A stretch of DNA of 64,000 nucleotides from Psychrobacillus sp. BL-248-WT-3 (GTDB lineage Bacteria; Bacillota; Bacilli; Bacillales_A; Planococcaceae), in NCBI RefSeq assembly GCF_012843435.1, contig NZ_JABAFC010000008.1:43474-107473 (forward strand), in the 5' to 3' direction. The position numbers and the translations under genes are program-made. The notes beneath the pieces were generated by a model that saw only the letters and a list, made by a program, of their open reading frames with translations, was not told the origin of the DNA and searched no databases. Numbering within the stretch: the stretch's first letter is position 1; every line of letters starts with the position of its first letter. Positions 7,398 through 16,227 of the stretch are shown in pieces.

Positions 7398-9056
7398 CTA
7401 CTCAATTCCCTCTATCGTTACTTCCTTCACTGGTAAGAATAGCTCGCCAGTCTCTAAATATTTCACCTGTACCTTGTCGCCCACTTCCATGTATACAACG
7501 AATGGTGCCATTTCCGAAGAGACAATGTAATTTGCTTTATTGTCTAGTAGGAACGATACTTGGGTGAAGTCTCCTACACGTTCTTTAAATACACGAACTA
7601 CTGTACCAGACACTGATTTTTCCTCGGCGCTAGAACTACCGTCTACAGTGCTTCCGCCACGCTGAATAGCTGTTTTATAAAGTTTTAACGCTTCATTTGG
7701 CGTATTCCCGTAAACAGAGATTTCCGGGTTCGCTGCTGACACGATAAAGTAGTTTTGTAGAAACCCGTTTGAGTCTAATACTGGTGTTAGCCAGCTTGCT
7801 TCTCCATAAAAATTATAGAGAACAGGCATCTCACCAGACCATTTCTTTTCAATAAATTTCTTTTCAATAATTTGAAGTGCACCTTGTGAATCCATATAGG
7901 AATCCTCTAGGTTACCAGTGTAATAGGTAGCTTTACCAGTTCGACCGTCAGTTAAGGAGTAACCCAGCATAGAGTCCACGCCTTCTTTAGGGCTAGTGAA
8001 ATCTGTAAAATAATACATTTCTCCGTTTTCAGTGAAGATAGGACTTACATTAGCCTCCGTCCCTTCGTCTGAAGGAAGCTTCACTTCTTTTTTACCGATC
8101 AAGCTATTAATAAAACCATGTACATATTTTCCGTAATAACTGTTTTGTAAGCTTACAGTTTCTGGTGAAACAGCACCATCAATAAATTCAGGTACATCTG
8201 CTAAAGCAAATGATTCCGTTTGACCTGTAGCTGGGTCTACAACAACGATCCCCTCTACATCAAAGCCATTACGTGCAGTGATAAATTTACCGTATGAACG
8301 AATATAGTATGGTTTTCCATCTTCATCGATTTCTAATTGGGCATCTCCATAGAAAATTTTAGTCGGATGCTTCATACGCATATGTCTTTCTAAGTTTTTA
8401 TGAAGAAATGACGATGGTGTATAGGTCATTTGGGATTTCACAAATTTAGGGTTATCCGCTGAATCAGTTGCACTCATTGTGAAATAACCTGGCGTAACGT
8501 CTCCATTCCACCATTTGAAGAATCCTGAAAATTCTACCGGTGCGATATATACGTACTTGCCATTTACCTTTTGAATTTGCAAATTACCTAATTCATAGTA
8601 GCTTGTATCTGGTACTTGACCAAACGCCTTCTTCATTTTGTTACGCGCAAACTTAGGAGGAACACTAGCTGGTGTTTTCGTTTCATCGAATGCCTCAATT
8701 TCAACTTCTTCATCCATTTTTGCTACTTCATACTTTTTATCAGCATTCCACACAGGTGCTGATAGCATATAAATTGCTAAAGCTAAGCTTCCTAGTAAAA
8801 GGATACCTTTTACCTTTTGTTCTACACCTCTTGCCAAAAACGTTCCTGCAAAGGTGATCAATACTAGCCACGGCCATAAGGCAGTCCAGTTTCTATCTAA
8901 ATTTGTTACATAATATATGATTGCGACTACAACGAACGTTAGGATTGCAAGTAAAGCAATAGAAGACACTTTATCCTTACGATCGCCGCCAAGTGGGACT
9001 ACTAATAATGCAGTGAGTACTGCGACTACGGCTGAAATAATAAATACAAAAGCCAT
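7398..9056 (-). CDS. Large membrane-anchored protein of unknown function
   Basis: The 552-residue protein opens with four hydrophobic segments within the first 120 residues (beginning FVFIISAVVAVLTALLVV). They are followed by a long, mostly hydrophilic beta-rich region from about 130 to the end. That region ends in a segment after a serine-rich linker (STVDGSSSAEEKSVSGTVVRVF) that looks like a small OB-like or beta-barrel domain (VRVFKERVGDFTQVSFLLDNK...). I do not recognise a named domain. It appears to be a membrane protein with a large extracytoplasmic part. It is monocistronic, with a ribosome site (AAGGATGG) before the ATG. Confidence 0.8.
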   Translation of the reverse strand: MAFVFIISAVVAVLTALLVVPLGGDRKDKVSSIALLAILTFVVVAIIYYVTNLDRNWTALWPWLVLITFAGTFLARGVEQKVKGILLLGSLALAIYMLSAPVWNADKKYEVAKMDEEVEIEAFDETKTPASVPPKFARNKMKKAFGQVPDTSYYELGNLQIQKVNGKYVYIAPVEFSGFFKWWNGDVTPGYFTMSATDSADNPKFVKSQMTYTPSSFLHKNLERHMRMKHPTKIFYGDAQLEIDEDGKPYYIRSYGKFITARNGFDVEGIVVVDPATGQTESFALADVPEFIDGAVSPETVSLQNSYYGKYVHGFINSLIGKKEVKLPSDEGTEANVSPIFTENGEMYYFTDFTSPKEGVDSMLGYSLTDGRTGKATYYTGNLEDSYMDSQGALQIIEKKFIEKKWSGEMPVLYNFYGEASWLTPVLDSNGFLQNYFIVSAANPEISVYGNTPNEALKLYKTAIQRGGSTVDGSSSAEEKSVSGTVVRVFKERVGDFTQVSFLLDNKANYIVSSEMAPFVVYMEVGDKVQVKYLETGELFLPVKEVTIEGIE

Positions 9057-9551
9057 TTATCCATCCTTCTTTCTTTTTTTCTACTTCTTTATACGGTTGA
9101 AAGAAGAAATAGTTTCAAACTTTATCCCATATAGACCTCACTCTTACCAATTCTGGATCACAGCAGCTCTAATAGCCAGGTGTTCCCTTCCTTCCTAATC
9201 GGAACTCTAACCAAAAAACAATAGCTTACATCGTCCTCTGTGTGTTTAAGATGGTGTTCTAATAATTTTGAACAAAAGAACCACGGTTCACCGGGTTCTT
9301 TTTACATTTTCTAGCTTGTTTTACTTTGATACTGTTTTTTTCTAATGCAACAGTTATGGAGAAGCGTTTTTTTAAAATGTCTTTTTTCCTTTGTTATTAA
9401 CGTTATACTCCAACCTATTCTATCTATCAAACATCTATCTAGTACCATTAATAATTCGTTAAACGTCGGAGCTCATGTAAAATATAAATTGAAATTAGCT
9501 AAATTTACTTTTGAATTATATAATTAAATCTTGTTTACAGGAGGTGTGTAC
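9057..9551. other. Divergent intergenic region with an orphan hairpin
   Basis: This gap of about 495 bases separates divergent genes. It holds one terminator-like hairpin (AAAAGAACC at 9274-9282 with GGTTCTTTT at 9294-9302), which has no obvious gene ending in front of it. The rest is AT-rich with no convincing gene, and the small open frames here lack ribosome sites. Confidence 0.5.
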
Positions 9552-10691
9552 ATGCTGTTTCTTCACAGATTATATCAAAAGACCACATGGAAACAGCGTA
9601 TATTCGCGATTGTTCTCATATGTTGTGTTATTAGCTCGATTGTATTTGTGTACCATAATCATTCTCTATATAAAAATTCGATTGCAGAAGTCGTTGAAAT
9701 GACTATAGACAACTCAGTAGAAGTAAAAGATATTCATCAAAATAAAGACGTATTATATACACAGCAAATAATCGCCGAAGTAAAAAATGGTCACGAAAAA
9801 GGTTTACTCGTTCATTTAACGAATGAGTTTTCAGAATCTCAAGCATTTGACCAGAAATTTGAAGTTGGCAGTGAAATTTTCATTTCTGTTAATGAGCAAG
9901 TTGAAGAAGTCCAAGAAAACACTGGCACGATTACCGGTGTGAAACGTGATAAATATTTAGTCATCATTGCGTGGGTCTTTATCTTTGTACTTCTGCTCAT
10001 TGGAAAAAAACAAGGATTGTTATCTGTTATTGGTTTAGCTTTTAATGCGATGCTACTTTGGTTCGCCTTAGACATTTATATCGATCATGCAAACCAGAGT
10101 CTGCTATGGATTTGTGGGGTTAGCATTATTTTATTTACCGTCGTTTCTTTATTACTCGTGAATGGGGTTAACGAAAAGACATTCGCTGCGATCATAGCTA
10201 CACTGATTGGTACGTTTTCGTCACTTCTCATTACGTACATTGCTTTAGTCGTTACAGGTGAAAATGGCCTTCGTTATGAGGAATTACAATTTATAACGCG
10301 TCCATACAAAACTGTATTTTTAGCTGGCATTTTTATTGGTTCTTTAGGCGCCGTAATGGACGTCTCGATTACAATGTCTACTTCGATTTTTGGGTTGTAT
10401 GAAAAAGACCCTACTATTTCTGTAAAAGATCTCACAAAATCTGGAATGGAAATCGGCAAGGATATTATGGGCACTATGACGAATATTTTATTTTTTGCTT
10501 ATGTTAGTGGTTCAATCCCTACTCTGTTACTTTATTTTAAAAATTCGTCTACGCTCGGCTACACTCTTTCAATGAATCTTTCACTTGAGTTAGTTCGTGC
10601 ATTAACAGGCGGTATCGGTATTGTTATCACGATTCCAATTGGGCTTTATACCGCAATATTTTTTGTCAAGAGAAGGAAGGCTAAGTTATGA
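9552..10691 (+). CDS. YibE/F-family membrane protein (first of pair)
   Basis: This is a 379-residue protein with an N-terminal membrane anchor, a small extracytoplasmic beta-rich domain (about residues 40-125: QQIIAEVKNGHEKGLLVHL) and seven or eight membrane helices. Conserved features of the YibE/F family are SLGAVMDVSITMSTSI and GMEIGKDIMGTMTNILFFAYVSG. ATG 9552 follows ACAGGAGGTG. It overlaps the second YibE/F gene by four bases (ATGA). The family function is not established, though its architecture suggests transport or a membrane complex. Confidence 0.87.
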   Translation: MLFLHRLYQKTTWKQRIFAIVLICCVISSIVFVYHNHSLYKNSIAEVVEMTIDNSVEVKDIHQNKDVLYTQQIIAEVKNGHEKGLLVHLTNEFSESQAFDQKFEVGSEIFISVNEQVEEVQENTGTITGVKRDKYLVIIAWVFIFVLLLIGKKQGLLSVIGLAFNAMLLWFALDIYIDHANQSLLWICGVSIILFTVVSLLLVNGVNEKTFAAIIATLIGTFSSLLITYIALVVTGENGLRYEELQFITRPYKTVFLAGIFIGSLGAVMDVSITMSTSIFGLYEKDPTISVKDLTKSGMEIGKDIMGTMTNILFFAYVSGSIPTLLLYFKNSSTLGYTLSMNLSLELVRALTGGIGIVITIPIGLYTAIFFVKRRKAKL

Positions 10692-11458
10692 ATGTAATCG
10701 TTTTACTTGCCGGACTGTTATTCCTATTGATGACAGTCATAGGCGGACAAAAAGGCGTTCGTTCTTTTATTGCATTATTCTTTAATTTTGGAGTCATTAT
10801 CGTTACGCTATTTTTTATGAATGCTCCAACGATAAATCCCATTTTATTAACATTTATCGCATGTGTGCTCATTAGTTGTATTAACCTCTTTTATATTAAT
10901 AAAGTGAACCGCACAACGAAAACGGCTTTTATAGCTACGATTATTACAACCGTCATCTTAGTCGCCTTTATTACTGCTATAACAAATAAAGCAATGATAC
11001 AAGGTTTTGGCGAAGAGGAAACAGAAGAGTTGGGGATGTTTTCATTTTACATTGGACTTGATTTCATAAAGATAGCTGTGTCGGTGATCATTATGAGTAC
11101 AATTGGAGCCATCACAGATGCTGCCATTGCTATTGCATCGCCAATGCGTGAAATGCACTATCATCATCCAAATATCGAGCGCCTAGAGTTATTCCGTTTT
11201 GGAATAAGTATCGGACGCGATATTTTAGGAACGAGTACGAACACGCTTTTTTTTGCCTTCTTCGGTAGTTATTTGGCTTTACTTATATGGTTTAAAGACT
11301 TATCTTACTCTGTTGGAGAAATTGTTAATTCAAAAGTTTTTAGTAGCGAAATAATAACTATATGTTGTGCAGCAATAGGTGTCACATTAGTCATTCCAAT
11401 TACCGCTTGGATCACCTCTTATTTTTTAGTAGGAAAACAGCGTGATAGGAAAAATTAA
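10688..11458 (+). CDS. YibE/F-family membrane protein (second of pair)
   Basis: This is a 256-residue membrane protein homologous to the C-terminal membrane half of its upstream neighbour. It carries the equivalent STIGAITDAAIAIASPM and GISIGRDILGTSTNTLFFAFFGS motifs but lacks the extracytoplasmic domain. Start and stop codons overlap (ATGA), indicating translational coupling, so the two products probably form one heteromeric membrane complex. Function unknown. Confidence 0.87.
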   Translation: MNVIVLLAGLLFLLMTVIGGQKGVRSFIALFFNFGVIIVTLFFMNAPTINPILLTFIACVLISCINLFYINKVNRTTKTAFIATIITTVILVAFITAITNKAMIQGFGEEETEELGMFSFYIGLDFIKIAVSVIIMSTIGAITDAAIAIASPMREMHYHHPNIERLELFRFGISIGRDILGTSTNTLFFAFFGSYLALLIWFKDLSYSVGEIVNSKVFSSEIITICCAAIGVTLVIPITAWITSYFLVGKQRDRKN

Positions 11459-11775
11459 AATCCACAAAATACTTGAAAAAGTTTTTATATATTATTTTAT
11501 CCAGTATCACTTTCTTGTTGGTTTATTTAACAACCGATAAATGCAATTTAGTTATTTGAATAGCTCTTAATTTACATACGGTAAACCAGACGGTCAGAAT
11601 CTCAACCATTTGTTCTTACGTTCAACAAGTTAGATATTCCAAAGTCATATTCTATTCACTAGAAGTTAGTGATTAAAAAACAAGGCTAAAAACAAAAACC
11701 CTATAAGATGACCTTTTTTTCAAAGTGTCTATCTTATAGGGTTTATTTGGTTATTATAAGAATCTTTTTAGGAGA
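11459..11775. other. Convergent intergenic region
   Basis: About 317 bases lie between the YibE/F pair and the siderophore-binding gene. The only structure seen is the terminator at its right end; the left 230 bases are AT-rich without a recognisable gene or repeat. Confidence 0.5.
11696..11744 (-). terminator. Terminator of the siderophore-binding gene
   Basis: A perfect 14-bp stem (AAACCCTATAAGAT and complement) is followed on the minus strand by TTTTTGTTTTTAG. It may also stop the convergent YibE/F transcript. Confidence 0.85.
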
Positions 11776-12816
11776 TTATTTTAACTCATTTAAGATTTCA
11801 TCTAATTTTTCTGTTTCTGTTGTTACACCATTGCTTGAGAAGTACCAGTTAACACCATCTAGGTACACAATTTTTCCTTCTTTGTAAGCACGAGTTTGTT
11901 TAATAATATCATTTTCAATATCTGCTTTAATTGCATCTACATCAGAAGCAGTACGGTCAATTATTAATAAAACTTCTGGATCTACAGAAAGAACCGATTC
12001 ATAAGAGAAATCTGAACCATGAGATGATGCCTCAATATCAGTAGTTGCTGGTTTGAAACCAAAGTCATTGTACACATATGCAAAACGAGAATCTGCTCCG
12101 TTATCGAAACCAGAGATTTTTTTGTCATTGTACATTGCTACTAATGCATTTTCATAACCTGCTGCTTTTTCTTTCACTTCATCCACTTTTGCTTGTAGAT
12201 CTGCTTTTAGCTTTTCAGCTTCTGTTTCTTTATCAAAGATTTGAGCTGCTAAGTCAACTGTTTCATTTACAGCGTTAATATAATTTTCATTGTCAGAACC
12301 GATGAATACTACATTTGGTGTAATTTCTTTTAATTCCTCATAGAATGGTGCTTGACGACCTGAGATAAAAATAACATCTGGTTCAGCAGCTGCTACCGCT
12401 TCAAAGTCGATTTGTTTTAGCGTACCAACATCAGCTACACCGTCAACAACATATTTTTCTTTTAAGTGTGGTGGGATATTACCTTTACCACCGTTCGCTG
12501 CGATTCCTACAATTCCCTCTACTCCAAGTGCATCAAGTGTATCTAAGAAACCGTAATCTAAAGTGATAATGCGCTCCGGCATTTTATCTAAAGTTACATC
12601 TTCAAATGTAATTGTTGTACCTTTTTCTTCATCTTCGCTTGAAGCTGTCAAAGAAGATATTTTCATTGGAAATGCAGATTTTTCAGCCGTGTCAGTTGCT
12701 GCTGAAGTTGAATCTTTCTCTGTAGATTCACCAGTTGCTGAATCATCATCTGAGTTACATGCTCCTAGCATTAATGTTAAAGCTGCAACTGCAGTTAAAA
12801 ACTTCCATTTTTTCAT
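11776..12816 (-). CDS. yclQ: Siderophore-binding lipoprotein (YclQ/petrobactin type)
   Basis: This is a 346-residue substrate-binding lipoprotein of a class III (FhuD/FepB-fold) ABC importer. The signal peptide ends in the lipobox LMLGAC with C20 as lipidated residue, followed by a Ser/Thr/Asp/Glu-rich linker to about residue 50. The pattern TLDYGFLDTLDALG, DVGTLKQIDFEAVAAAEPDVIFISGR and the C-terminal YFSSNGVTTETEKLDEI fits YclQ, the Bacillus petrobactin-binding protein. It lies downstream of the permease/ATPase genes but has its own Fur box, so it can be expressed separately and in excess. Substrate assignment to petrobactin or a similar catecholate is by homology. Confidence 0.87.
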   Translation of the reverse strand: MKKWKFLTAVAALTLMLGACNSDDDSATGESTEKDSTSAATDTAEKSAFPMKISSLTASSEDEEKGTTITFEDVTLDKMPERIITLDYGFLDTLDALGVEGIVGIAANGGKGNIPPHLKEKYVVDGVADVGTLKQIDFEAVAAAEPDVIFISGRQAPFYEELKEITPNVVFIGSDNENYINAVNETVDLAAQIFDKETEAEKLKADLQAKVDEVKEKAAGYENALVAMYNDKKISGFDNGADSRFAYVYNDFGFKPATTDIEASSHGSDFSYESVLSVDPEVLLIIDRTASDVDAIKADIENDIIKQTRAYKEGKIVYLDGVNWYFSSNGVTTETEKLDEILNELK

Positions 12817-12851
12817 CTTTCTTTTCCTCCTAAAATATACTTACTTTAATT

Positions 12852-12870
12852 GAAAATGATTATCATTTTC
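12852..12870. promoter_or_regulatory. Fur box upstream of yclQ
   Basis: GAAAATGATTATCATTTTC is a perfect inverted repeat close to the Fur consensus, 36 bases before the yclQ start. Iron-replete repression is expected. Confidence 0.88.
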
Positions 12871-12924
12871 ATTTCTAACTCTAGTTTAAATGAAACCCTC
12901 AAAATTTGTCAACAGATTTCTGCA

Positions 12925-12943
12925 ATTAATTATCATTCTCATT
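12925..12943. promoter_or_regulatory. Second, weaker Fur-like site
   Basis: ATTAATTATCATTCTCATT matches one half of the Fur consensus well and the other poorly. It lies about 55 bases upstream of the perfect Fur box and may extend Fur binding. Confidence 0.45.
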
Positions 12944-12957
12944 TAGCCTCATGAAAC

Positions 12958-12986
12958 ACGTGCATAAGTGTCTGACTTATGCACGT
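12958..12986 (-). terminator. Hairpin between yclP and yclQ
   Basis: A perfect 12-bp stem (ACGTGCATAAGT, 5-base loop) lies 49 bases after the yclP stop. It lacks a T run on the minus strand, so it looks more like a processing or attenuation hairpin than a full terminator. Confidence 0.45.
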
Positions 12987-13035
12987 ACATGGAATCTACT
13001 GATTACAAACTAAAAGAAACCTTTCGTCTACAAAG

Positions 13036-13800
13036 TTATTGAGAATTAAAGTATACGCAAATACGGCAACCATCCTGCACTTGTACTGGGATATCCATAT
13101 CGTAGACATCACGTAATGCTTCGGAATTGATAATCTCATGTGTTGGACCATCCTTTACAAGGCGCCCCTCTTTCAGTGCAACGATACGATCAGAATAAAC
13201 AGAAGCAAAGTTAATGTCATGTAATACAATAACGACAGTTTTTCCTAAATCATCTACAAGTTTACGTAAGATTTTCATGATTTGTACGGAATGTTTCATA
13301 TCTAGATTGTTTAACGGCTCATCCAATAAAATATATTCCGTATCTTGAGCAATTACCATGGAAATAAAAGCACGCTGCCTTTGACCACCTGATAACTCAT
13401 CCAAAAACTTATCTTGCATATCTGTTAAATTTAAATACTCCAGCGCTTGATCTACCAACTTCTCGTCCTCTGCATTTAGTCGTCCTTTGGAATAAGGATA
13501 GCGACCAAAAGCAACAAGCTCACGTACTGTTAAACGGATATTTAAATGGTTGGCCTGCTTTAAAATAGCCACACGCTTTGCAAAGTTATTCGATTTCATT
13601 TTCTTTACATCCGTTTGATCTAAAAATACTTCCCCTGTATCCGCATCTAAAAGGCGGCTTACCATGGATAACAATGTGGATTTACCTGCACCATTTGGTC
13701 CAATAAAAGAAGTGATTGCCTTTGGTTGTATTTTTAGTGTTACATTTTCAACGACCGGTTTTTTCCCAAAGCTTTTAGAAAGCTCTTTAATTTCTATCAT
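13036..13800 (-). CDS. yclP: Siderophore ABC transporter ATP-binding protein
   Basis: This is a 254-residue ABC ATPase for ferric-siderophore import. Walker A is GPNGAGKST, the signature is LSGGQRQR, Walker B is YILLDEP and the switch His is in VLHDINFA. The C-terminal part ends in QDGCRICVYF, as in YclP-like proteins. Its start overlaps the stop of the permease gene by four bases (ATGA), so it is translationally coupled to it. Confidence 0.92.
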   Translation of the reverse strand: MIEIKELSKSFGKKPVVENVTLKIQPKAITSFIGPNGAGKSTLLSMVSRLLDADTGEVFLDQTDVKKMKSNNFAKRVAILKQANHLNIRLTVRELVAFGRYPYSKGRLNAEDEKLVDQALEYLNLTDMQDKFLDELSGGQRQRAFISMVIAQDTEYILLDEPLNNLDMKHSVQIMKILRKLVDDLGKTVVIVLHDINFASVYSDRIVALKEGRLVKDGPTHEIINSEALRDVYDMDIPVQVQDGCRICVYFNSQ

Positions 13801-14753
13801 GCTGCTTTCCTACTTTCCTTTAGTAATAAGTAAATAAAGTAAATCCCACCGACAAAGTTAATGATGACACTAATAGTTGTATTTAAATGAAACACATGCT
13901 GTACGATAAATTGTCCTCCGACAAGGCCGATGATACTAATCAAGCTCGCTCCAACAATTAATACAGAATGCTTATACGTATCTAAAAATTGATAAGCTAC
14001 GTTCGCTACGATTAGTCCTAGGAATGTAACAGGACCAACTAGCGCTGTGGAAGTAGCTATTAACACAGAAGATAAAATCAAAACTTGTAGAACAATCTTG
14101 TCATAGTTAACACCGAGGTTAATGGCATTGTCTCGACCTAACGAAACAACATTCAAATCTTTTAATAACCTAGAGCCATACAAAAATGCCAGTCCTAGTA
14201 TAACCATGGCAATTAGTAATAATTCGGTTTTCACATTCATAAAGCTTGCAAACAACCGAGCTTGTAAACTTTCATATTCAACAGGATCAATGATGACCTG
14301 CATAAATGTCACTAGACTTCCTAGCAAAGTCCCAATAATCATACCTGCTAATAAGAGAAGGAAGATTGGATACTTATCTGCTCGGAATAAGAAACGATAT
14401 AAAAGCACCGCGAAAATGATCATTGCCATAATCGATACACTAAAATTCAAATAACGATTTACGACGAATAAAGAGGCAGAGCCTGCTGTAAAGTAGATCA
14501 CCGTTTGTACTACCTCATACATAGAGTCAACACCCATTACGGATGGTGTCAATAAACGATTATGTGTTACTGTCTGGAATATAATCGTTGCATATGCAAT
14601 TGCAGTACCCGTGATTACCATTGCAGCTAAACGTTCCACACGCTTTGGAAAGGCATAACTAAAGCCGCCTTGAATATTATAAAATGCAAACAATGCCATA
14701 CATACTAATGCAATAACAGCCAAAATAATTAGCTTCTTACTATTTTTTCGCAT
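13797..14753 (-). CDS. yclO: Siderophore ABC transporter permease (second)
   Basis: This is a 318-residue FecCD-family permease with eight to ten membrane helices. The conserved coupling region GRDNAINLGVNYDK and the GPVTFLGLIVANVAYQ segment mark the family. It overlaps the first permease gene by 14 bases and the ATPase gene by 4, forming a compact yclNOP operon. Confidence 0.91.
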   Translation of the reverse strand: MRKNSKKLIILAVIALVCMALFAFYNIQGGFSYAFPKRVERLAAMVITGTAIAYATIIFQTVTHNRLLTPSVMGVDSMYEVVQTVIYFTAGSASLFVVNRYLNFSVSIMAMIIFAVLLYRFLFRADKYPIFLLLLAGMIIGTLLGSLVTFMQVIIDPVEYESLQARLFASFMNVKTELLLIAMVILGLAFLYGSRLLKDLNVVSLGRDNAINLGVNYDKIVLQVLILSSVLIATSTALVGPVTFLGLIVANVAYQFLDTYKHSVLIVGASLISIIGLVGGQFIVQHVFHLNTTISVIINFVGGIYFIYLLLKESRKAA

Positions 14754-15696
14754 ATGCTTTCCCCCTAAACAACATAATTAAGAAGATCGCACTGCCGATT
14801 ACGGCAACTGTTGTATTTACCGGAATCTCATAAGGATGAACTATTAGACGGCTGATAATATCACATGCGAGTAAGAATGCTGCTCCCATGAAAATAGTAT
14901 GCGGTATTGTCTTGCGTAAATTATCTCCTAAATATAAAGAAACGAGGTTCGGTACGATTAAACCTAAGAACGGTATAATACCTACCGTTAAAACGACCGT
15001 TGTAGAAATAATAGCTACAATAACAAGACCTATATTTAACACTGTACGATAACTTAAACCTAAGTTTTTTGCAAAGTCCTCACCCATACCTGCTACGGTG
15101 AATTTGTTTGCGTAAATATAAGCTATAATAATGGCAGGTACGGCTACGTATAGTAGTTCATAGCGTCCAGAAACAATTAGTGTAAAGCTCCCTAAGAAGA
15201 AGGAATCCACATTTTGTAAGACATCTGCTTCGTATCCTAAGAATGTAGAAATGGCACCAATGATATTACCATACATAATACCAATTAAAGGTACGAACAT
15301 AACATCCTTGAATTTAATACGCTCAAGCAATTGCATAAAAATAAACGTACCGATTAGAGCAAATGAAAAACTAAAGAAAATCTGTCCCATATAAGACATA
15401 TTTGTAAAGAATATCATCGAAACAATGACCCCTAGTTTCGCTGCATCCAGCGTACCGGCCGTTGTCGGTGATACGAACTTGTTCCGACTTAAACTTTGCA
15501 TAATTAAGCCTGCAATACCCATTCCTGCACCAGCTAAAATAATTGCCATTAAACGTGGCAATCGACTCATTACAAAGATTTGGGTCTTCTGGGAGTCCAA
15601 ATCAAGCAGATCACTCGGTTTTATATCAATGGCACCTATAAATAGCGAAATAAAGGATAGGATAATAGTTGCTACTACTAATATCCATAATCTCAT
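14740..15696 (-). CDS. yclN: Siderophore ABC transporter permease (first)
   Basis: This is a 318-residue FecCD-family permease and the first gene of the importer operon. Key family features are RLPRLMAIILAGAGMGIAGLIMQ, the coupling motif GEDFAKNLGLSYR and VGIIPFLGLIVPNLVSL. I used ATG 15696, preceded by TGGGGAT; the open frame runs 34 codons further upstream but that extension crosses the Fur box and has no ribosome site. The partner permease follows with a 14-base overlap. Confidence 0.9.
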   Translation of the reverse strand: MRLWILVVATIILSFISLFIGAIDIKPSDLLDLDSQKTQIFVMSRLPRLMAIILAGAGMGIAGLIMQSLSRNKFVSPTTAGTLDAAKLGVIVSMIFFTNMSYMGQIFFSFSFALIGTFIFMQLLERIKFKDVMFVPLIGIMYGNIIGAISTFLGYEADVLQNVDSFFLGSFTLIVSGRYELLYVAVPAIIIAYIYANKFTVAGMGEDFAKNLGLSYRTVLNIGLVIVAIISTTVVLTVGIIPFLGLIVPNLVSLYLGDNLRKTIPHTIFMGAAFLLACDIISRLIVHPYEIPVNTTVAVIGSAIFLIMLFRGKAYAKK

Positions 15697-15735
15697 TTGT
15701 AATCCCCATAAAAAAATATATTTCTCAACTTTGTT

Positions 15736-15754
15736 GATAACGATTATCATTATT
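15736..15754. promoter_or_regulatory. Fur box upstream of yclNOP
   Basis: GATAACGATTATCATTATT differs from the 19-base Fur consensus at two positions. It lies about 40 bases before the yclN start, giving joint iron control with the yclQ Fur box. Confidence 0.85.
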
Positions 15755-16018
15755 GAGTCGTCTTTCATTATAAACAACGAATATAGTAAAATCAACATGT
15801 ACTACTCAATTACATTGTTAATTTTAACAATTCTTTGTACTCTAAAATTATAAATTGACGTTAGTTTATGAACATATGTTTTAAAATATAGTTTAGGGTA
15901 GGACATTAACCTGAGAACTCTAGTTTTTTAGACCTAATAGCTTCCAGCAGTGACAATTATAAAAAAGATTAAATTCGGGTTATATAGAAACTTCTTTGTA
16001 AATTACTATTTATATTTT

Positions 16019-16124
16019 ATCTGTCTCACTCATCCCGTAGGAGTCGCCGACTGGCGCTCCAATCAATAAATGGGAACAGCTTTAGCATCGAGAAAGCGCT
16101 AATAAATTCTCGCATAAACAAAGC
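16019..16124 (+). repeat. Dispersed intergenic repeat, copy A (partial)
   Basis: It runs from ATCTGTCTCACTCATCCCG to CGCATAAACAAAGC and matches the right half of the copies at 29401-29655 and 39421-39676, including CAATCAATAAATGG and AGCATCGA.AAAGC. The left half with its hairpin is absent here. Confidence 0.85.
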
Positions 16125-16171
16125 TTATATTTTTTAAATTCCTCAACATTTCACTATCATGAGAATATGAA

Positions 16172-16212
16172 AAAACTGCTCTTAATATTCCATCATACTT
16201 AAGAGCAGTTTT
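16172..16212 (-). terminator. Terminator of the MFS gene
   Basis: A perfect 14-bp stem (AAAACTGCTCTTAA and complement, 13-base loop) lies just beyond the minus-strand stop at 16228. Confidence 0.85.
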
Positions 16213-16227
16213 GTTGAATGATTTAGT

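Larger units (their letters stand above)
15755..16227. other. Intergenic region with a dispersed-repeat copy
   Basis: Apart from the Fur box just left of it, this gap holds a partial copy of the dispersed intergenic repeat (16019-16124) and the terminator of the MFS gene. No gene is supported. Confidence 0.5.

Noticed and set aside
9345..9702. Short frames upstream of and overlapping the first YibE/F gene
   Set aside because: They lack ribosome sites; the second overlaps the real gene in another frame.
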